This document shows positions 6,857 through 10,277 of a stretch of DNA of 10,277 bases, piece after piece. The notes below the pieces were generated by a model. That model made no database searches, was not told the origin of the DNA, and saw only the letters and a program-made list of their open reading frames with translations. Made by a program: the position numbers and the translations under genes. Within the stretch, counting starts at the first letter, position 1. Each line of letters begins with the position of its first letter. Origin of the DNA: Pseudomonadota bacterium (lineage in GTDB: Bacteria; Pseudomonadota; Gammaproteobacteria; Burkholderiales; Burkholderiaceae_C); NCBI GenBank assembly GCA_023460715.1, contig JAEWPH010000259.1, positions 1 through 10,277 on the forward strand. Reading direction: 5' to 3'.

Positions 6857-7357
6857 ATGTCCCATCTGTCCTGGTCCCGATCCGTGCTGAGCAGCCTCGC
6901 GCTGAGCGCCCTTGCCACCCTGGCGCAGGCCCAGCCTGCCCACCCTGCCGGCCACACGCCGACCGCCAGCGCCTGCGAAGCCTCGATCGAGGGCCAGCCC
7001 GGCAAGCGCTTCAGTGCGCAGGAAATCCGCGTGAGCCGCCAGTGCGCCACCTTCACCGTGCACCTGGTGCACACCGGCAAGAAGCCCTGGCAGGAAGCCG
7101 GCCACAACTGGGTGCTGGCGCGCTCGGCCGACATCGATGCCGTGATCGCCGCAGGGCTGAGCGCTGGCCCGGACCGCGCCTGGGTCGCCCAGGGCGATGC
7201 ACGCGTGATCGCCGCCACGCAGATGCTGTCGGGCGGCGAGCACGCATCTGTCACCTTCCCCGTGTCGCGGCTGAAGGCGGGCGAGCGCTACACCTACTAC
7301 TGCTCGTTCCCCACGCACGCCGAGCCCATGCGCGGCCAGCTGGTGCTGGTGGACTGA
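6857..7357 (+). CDS. azu: Azurin (periplasmic type 1 blue copper protein)
   Basis: 166 residues with a signal peptide ending near LAQA (about 25), a short Pro/His/Ala linker, and then an azurin domain from about residue 38. The copper ligands can be read by position: His83 in GHNWVL, Cys149 in YYCSFP, His154 and axial Met158 in PTHAEPM, with Gly82 before the first His. Cys40 and Cys63 form the expected disulfide. The spacings 40-63, 40-83, 83-149, 149-154 and 154-158 equal those in mature Pseudomonas azurin (3-26, 3-46, 46-112, 112-117, 117-121). Azurins carry single electrons in the periplasm, and in Pseudomonas azurin has also been linked to copper acquisition. Here it lies 54 nt behind an ABC importer in the same direction, not beside a denitrification or arsenite oxidase gene within this window. 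Confidence 0.96.
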   Translation: MSHLSWSRSVLSSLALSALATLAQAQPAHPAGHTPTASACEASIEGQPGKRFSAQEIRVSRQCATFTVHLVHTGKKPWQEAGHNWVLARSADIDAVIAAGLSAGPDRAWVAQGDARVIAATQMLSGGEHASVTFPVSRLKAGERYTYYCSFPTHAEPMRGQLVLVD

Positions 7358-7402
7358 TCCACCGTCGCCCCCTTGCCACCGCCCGATCCCTGCCTTTCGC
7401 CG

Positions 7403-8068
7403 ATGCCCACCACGTCACCCCCGAATCCCGCTGCCCTCGCCGCCATCGCCTTCGGTTTGATCGCCAGCTATCTGCTGGCTCCCCTGCTGCCACACTGGAC
7501 CGGCTGGGAAAACGGGCCCGTCGAGAACGCACAGGCCGCGCTGCTGTTCTGGGGCGGCGTCTCTGCATTGCACTACGCCGCCCAGTCCGAAGCCGGGCGC
7601 CCGCGCGCCTTCTGGTGGATGGTGGCGCCGATCTGGTTCGTGATGGTCGGCCGGGAGCTGAGCTGGGGTGCGGCCCTGCTGACGCCGCTCGACTTCTCTG
7701 CACAGACGGGGCCCACGTTCTCCTCCACCCAGCAGCTTGCCTACAAGCCCGCCGTGGCCCCCGTGGTCGGCATGCTGGCGGCCTTCAGCCTCGCCGTGTT
7801 CGTGCGCACGCGGCAATACCGCACCCTGCAGTCCCTGTGGCAGCGGCGCGCCTTGCCGCTGGCGGAAATCGGACTGTTCGCAGCGGCCCTGCTGCTGTCC
7901 ACCGCCGCAGAGGGGCACATGGGCCTGTCCATTCCCTGGACCGAAGAATGGGCGCTGCAGAACCTGGAGGAACTGGCGGAACTGTGCGCGTATGCCGCGC
8001 TGTTCTGTGCCCAGTGGCGCGTGAGAGCCTGCTTGCGATCTTGCGAAGGGCAGCAAACGAGCGCTTAG
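7403..8068 (+). CDS. Uncharacterised polytopic membrane protein
   Basis: 221 residues from ATG 7403; an in-frame TTG at 7373 would add ten Pro-rich residues, and neither has a clear Shine-Dalgarno. About six hydrophobic segments can be drawn (roughly 10-30, 42-60, 70-92, 115-135, 150-170, 185-203). Unusual acidic motifs sit at the membrane boundaries: ENGPVEN (36-42), VGRELSWG (82-89), AAEGHMG (168-174) and NLEELAEL (187-194). I recall a loosely defined family of bacterial membrane proteins with an E-x-G-x-x-E motif near the first helix and a G-x-E-x-S-W-G motif later, but no function known to me. The gene starts 45 nt after azurin in the same direction, so it is probably co-transcribed. It ends in a 4-nt overlap with the convergent pepP. 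Catalytic or metal-binding use of the acidic residues is speculation. Confidence 0.8.
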   Translation: MPTTSPPNPAALAAIAFGLIASYLLAPLLPHWTGWENGPVENAQAALLFWGGVSALHYAAQSEAGRPRAFWWMVAPIWFVMVGRELSWGAALLTPLDFSAQTGPTFSSTQQLAYKPAVAPVVGMLAAFSLAVFVRTRQYRTLQSLWQRRALPLAEIGLFAAALLLSTAAEGHMGLSIPWTEEWALQNLEELAELCAYAALFCAQWRVRACLRSCEGQQTSA

Positions 8069-9465
8069 GCGCGCATCAGCGCTTCGATCTCGTCGGCCTT
8101 CACGGGCACGCCCCGCGTGATGAGTTCGCAGCCGCTGTCGGTCACGATGGCGTCGTCCTCGATGCGGATGCCGGTGTTCCAGTACGCCTCGGGCACACCC
8201 TCGGCCGGGCGCACGTAGATGCCGGGCTCGATGGTCAGCACCATGCCGGGCCGCAGGATGCGGCTCGGGCGGTTCTTGATGGCCTCGCCGGAGAGCGGAT
8301 CGCGCCGCTCGCTCACCTGGCCCAGCTCGCTGGGCTCCACGTAGCTGCCGCAGTCGTGCACGTCCATGCCCAGCCAGTGGCCGGTGCGGTGCATGTAGAA
8401 CTGGAAGTAGGCGCGGCTGTCGATCACGTCCTGAGCCGTGCCCACCTTGTTCTTGTCGAGCAGGCCGAGGTCGAGCATGCCCTGCGCCAGCACGGCCACG
8501 GTGGCGTCGTGCGGGTCGTTGAAGCGTGCGCCGGCGCGGGTGGCGGCCACGGCGGCCTCCTGGCTGGCCAGCACCAGGTCGTACAGCGCGCGCTGCGGCC
8601 CGGTGAACTGGCCGTTGGCCGGGAAGGTGCGCGTGATGTCGCTGGCATAGCCGTCCAGCTCGCAGCCGGCGTCGATCAGCACCAGCTCGCCGGCGCGCAC
8701 TGGAGCGGCGTCGGCGCGGTAGTGCAGCACGCAGGCGTTGGCGCCTGCGGCCACGATGGAGTTGTACGCCACGGCCTGCGAGCCGTGGCGGCGGAATTCA
8801 TGCAGCAGCTCGGCATCGAGGTGGTACTCCCGCACGTCCTGGCCATCGCGCAGCATGCGCGCGCTGCACTGCATCGCGCGGATGTGCGCACCCGCGCTGA
8901 TGACCGAGGCGGCGCGCATGATGTCCTGCTCGTGCGCGTCCTTCACCAGGCGCATCTCGTCAAGCAGGGTGCACAGATCGTCCTGCTGCGCCGGGCACAG
9001 CGCGCCGTAGCGCACGCGGGCCCGCACCTGGTTGAGCCAGCCCTCCACGCGCGCGGCCAGCCCGGCATGGATGGCGAACGGGTACCAGACGCGGCTGCGG
9101 TTCTCCAGCAGGCGCGGCAACTGCGACTCCAGTTGGGCGGACGATTGCGCCGCATCCACGCCCAGCGCGGCCACGGCGGCGTCCGGTCCCAGGCGGTAGC
9201 CGTCCCAGATCTCGCGCTCGAGGTCCTTGGGCTGGCAGAACAGCGTGCTCGTGCCGTCGGCCGCCAGCACCAGGCAGGCGCCCGGCTCGGTGAAGCCGGT
9301 CAGGTAGTAGAAGTAGCTGTCGTGCCGGTACAGGTAGTCGGTGTCGCGGTTGCGCAGCCGCTCCGGGGCCGTGGGAATGATGGCGATGCCGCCCTCGCCG
9401 AGCATCGAGGCAAGGCGGGCGCGGCGCTGGGCGTAGAGGGCGGTCGAGGCGGTCATGCGCGCCAT
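8065..9465 (-). CDS. pepP: Xaa-Pro aminopeptidase P (M24B)
   Basis: 466 residues. Aminopeptidase P removes the N-terminal residue from peptides with proline at position 2, using two metal ions (usually Mn2+) in the cytoplasm. The N-terminal creatinase-like domain (about 10-140) carries the typical ERLRNRDTDYLYRHDSYFYY and LTGF segments. The C-terminal pita-bread domain has the five metal ligands Asp265 (LIDAG), Asp276 (YASDITRTFP), His363 (GHWLGMDVHD), Glu413 (TIEPGIYV) and Glu436 (GIRIEDD), with the family's additional histidines His248, His359 and His370. Start: ATG 9465 (MARMTAS) or ATG 9456; the difference is three residues and neither has an evident Shine-Dalgarno. The frame stays open to 9606 but that part is the GC-rich repeat and is not expected to be translated. 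Its stop codon overlaps that of the convergent membrane protein gene. Confidence 0.96.
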   Translation of the reverse strand: MARMTASTALYAQRRARLASMLGEGGIAIIPTAPERLRNRDTDYLYRHDSYFYYLTGFTEPGACLVLAADGTSTLFCQPKDLEREIWDGYRLGPDAAVAALGVDAAQSSAQLESQLPRLLENRSRVWYPFAIHAGLAARVEGWLNQVRARVRYGALCPAQQDDLCTLLDEMRLVKDAHEQDIMRAASVISAGAHIRAMQCSARMLRDGQDVREYHLDAELLHEFRRHGSQAVAYNSIVAAGANACVLHYRADAAPVRAGELVLIDAGCELDGYASDITRTFPANGQFTGPQRALYDLVLASQEAAVAATRAGARFNDPHDATVAVLAQGMLDLGLLDKNKVGTAQDVIDSRAYFQFYMHRTGHWLGMDVHDCGSYVEPSELGQVSERRDPLSGEAIKNRPSRILRPGMVLTIEPGIYVRPAEGVPEAYWNTGIRIEDDAIVTDSGCELITRGVPVKADEIEALMRA

Positions 9466-9547
9466 TGTGCTTGCATCTGCAAAGCCCCGGCGCGTGGCAG
9501 ACTCCGCCCCTCCGCCCCTCCGCCCCTCCGCCCCTCCGCCCCGTTCC
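9466..9547. promoter_or_regulatory. Divergent promoter region of pepP and the last gene
   Basis: This 82-nt space must hold the 5' signals of both genes, yet half of it is the 8-bp tandem repeat. I see no credible -35/-10 pair and no Shine-Dalgarno for either gene. An in-frame GTG at 9494 offers an alternative start for the rightward gene. Confidence 0.4.
9503..9542. repeat. Five perfect tandem copies of an 8-bp unit; G-quadruplex motif
   Basis: TCCGCCCC is repeated five times without error at 9503, 9511, 9519, 9527 and 9535. Read on the - strand it is GGGGCGGA x5, that is, five runs of four G separated by 4-nt loops, which satisfies the standard G-quadruplex pattern. It lies 38 nt upstream of the pepP ATG and 5 nt before the ATG of the next gene. 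Eight is not a multiple of three. Confidence 0.95.
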
Positions 9548-10277
9548 ATGTCCGGCCTTGCCTCTTCGCTGCTGCACTTCATCGTCGCCACGCTCCTGCC
9601 GCTCACCGGGCTGCTGCTGACCGGAGCGCTGCTGGTCTACGCCGTCTACGCCCGCTGGGCGCCGCTGACGCAAAAATGGGTGCTCACCCGGAGGGCCCTG
9701 CAGGTGCTGTGGGGCGTGGCGCTGGCCTGCGACGCCGTGCTGGCCGCGCGCCTGTACCTGGCGCACAGGGCACAGCAGGCCTGGCAGGACGGCGCCGCGC
9801 TGCGCGCCAGCCGCCAGCGGTTCGTGCTGCCGCAGGACTTTGCGTATGGCGAGCTGGTCATTCCCGCCGGCAGCCTCGTCAACCGCACCGATCCGTTCGA
9901 CCGTGGCGAGCCGCACCGGCCCCTGGCCCTGCACGGCCTGGATGCCGTACGGTTCGCGCAGCCGGTGGAGGTGGCCGGTGTGCGGGCCAGTGCCCTGCAG
10001 GTGACGCCGGCGCGCGTGGAACTGGCGCAGGACCAGCGCCTGGGCCCGCTCTACCGCTACGACGCCGCCACCCGCGCCTGGGTGGTCCACCGGGCGGTGC
10101 CGGCCCTTGCGTGCAAGCGCGGGCGGGTCGCGGTGTTCGAGGTGCCGCACATCGCCTACGACGTGCAGGCCGAGATCGGCCGGCCGCCGCCGGACGGCCC
10201 TGCCGCGCGCTTCAGGCCCAGCCAGTGGCTGCTGCGCGGCTGCGAGCCGGGCCCGGCCATCGTGCTGGAGCCTGCGG
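9548..10277 (+). CDS. Unrecognised membrane-anchored protein (3' partial)
   Basis: The frame runs from ATG 9548 to the window edge without a stop, giving 243 residues. Two hydrophobic segments at about 8-34 and 50-68 are separated by a short charged loop (RWAPLTQKW), suggesting an N-terminal hairpin anchor. The remainder is soluble-looking and beta-rich, with segments such as LPQDFAYGELVIPAGSLVNR and RLGPLYRYD, and several Cys residues (ACDAV, LACKRG, RGCEPG). I do not recognise a domain. Base use matches neighbouring genes. GTG 9494 in the same frame would add 18 residues encoded largely by the tandem repeat. Divergent from pepP and possibly sharing its promoter region. Confidence 0.75.
   Translation, partial: MSGLASSLLHFIVATLLPLTGLLLTGALLVYAVYARWAPLTQKWVLTRRALQVLWGVALACDAVLAARLYLAHRAQQAWQDGAALRASRQRFVLPQDFAYGELVIPAGSLVNRTDPFDRGEPHRPLALHGLDAVRFAQPVEVAGVRASALQVTPARVELAQDQRLGPLYRYDAATRAWVVHRAVPALACKRGRVAVFEVPHIAYDVQAEIGRPPPDGPAARFRPSQWLLRGCEPGPAIVLEPA

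Noticed and set aside
7403..8068. Alkaline ceramidase-like (CREST) membrane hydrolase
   Set aside because: The required set of conserved His/Asp/Ser residues, including a paired-His motif in the last helix, is not visible.
8960..10150. 396-codon - strand frame across pepP start and the last gene
   Set aside because: Overlaps the true pepP frame and the better-composed rightward frame; no recognisable domain and repeat-derived Gly/Arg runs.

Overview
The window is very GC-rich (roughly 70 % by eye), tightly packed and strongly third-position-GC biased. The gene types, together with an AT-rich intergenic palindrome of a kind I recall from Comamonadaceae genomes, suggest a betaproteobacterium of the Burkholderiales, probably Comamonadaceae (Acidovorax/Alicycliphilus/Diaphorobacter-like). 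The taxon is inference, not proven here. There are no RNA genes, CRISPR arrays, insertion sequences or phage genes that I can see.

Layout. (1) 1-1239, + strand: the 3' end of a four-EF-hand protein overlapping a secreted DUF4198 protein. Such pairs commonly sit in metal-uptake loci, and upstream genes lie outside the window. (2) 1240-1345: a 42+4+42 nt imperfect palindrome between convergent genes that looks like a bidirectional terminator and also supplies the stop codon of the next gene. (3) 1335-3574, - strand: an OmpR-family response regulator and its membrane histidine kinase, overlapping by ATGA. (4) 3575-3726: divergent regulatory region. (5) 3727-6802, + strand: a complete BtuFCD/FecBCDE-type (Fe-siderophore/haem/cobalamin class) ABC importer made of binding protein, permease and ATPase, translationally coupled by 4-nt stop/start overlaps. 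(6) 6857-8068, + strand: azurin with all copper ligands, then a polytopic membrane protein of unknown function. (7) 8065-9465, - strand: aminopeptidase P (pepP), convergent with the previous gene and overlapping it by 4 nt. (8) 9466-9547: a divergent promoter region with five perfect copies of an 8-bp repeat whose - strand is a strong G-quadruplex motif. (9) 9548-10277: the start of an unrecognised membrane-anchored protein that runs off the window.

How they may work together. The two-component system is transcribed divergently from the importer, so it is the obvious candidate regulator of it. Azurin follows the importer in the same direction with only 54 nt between them, so metal import, a periplasmic blue-copper protein and an unknown membrane protein may form one transcription unit. 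The substrate (iron chelate, haem, cobalamin, a copper or other metal complex) cannot be read from the sequence. pepP and the last gene look like an unrelated housekeeping neighbourhood.
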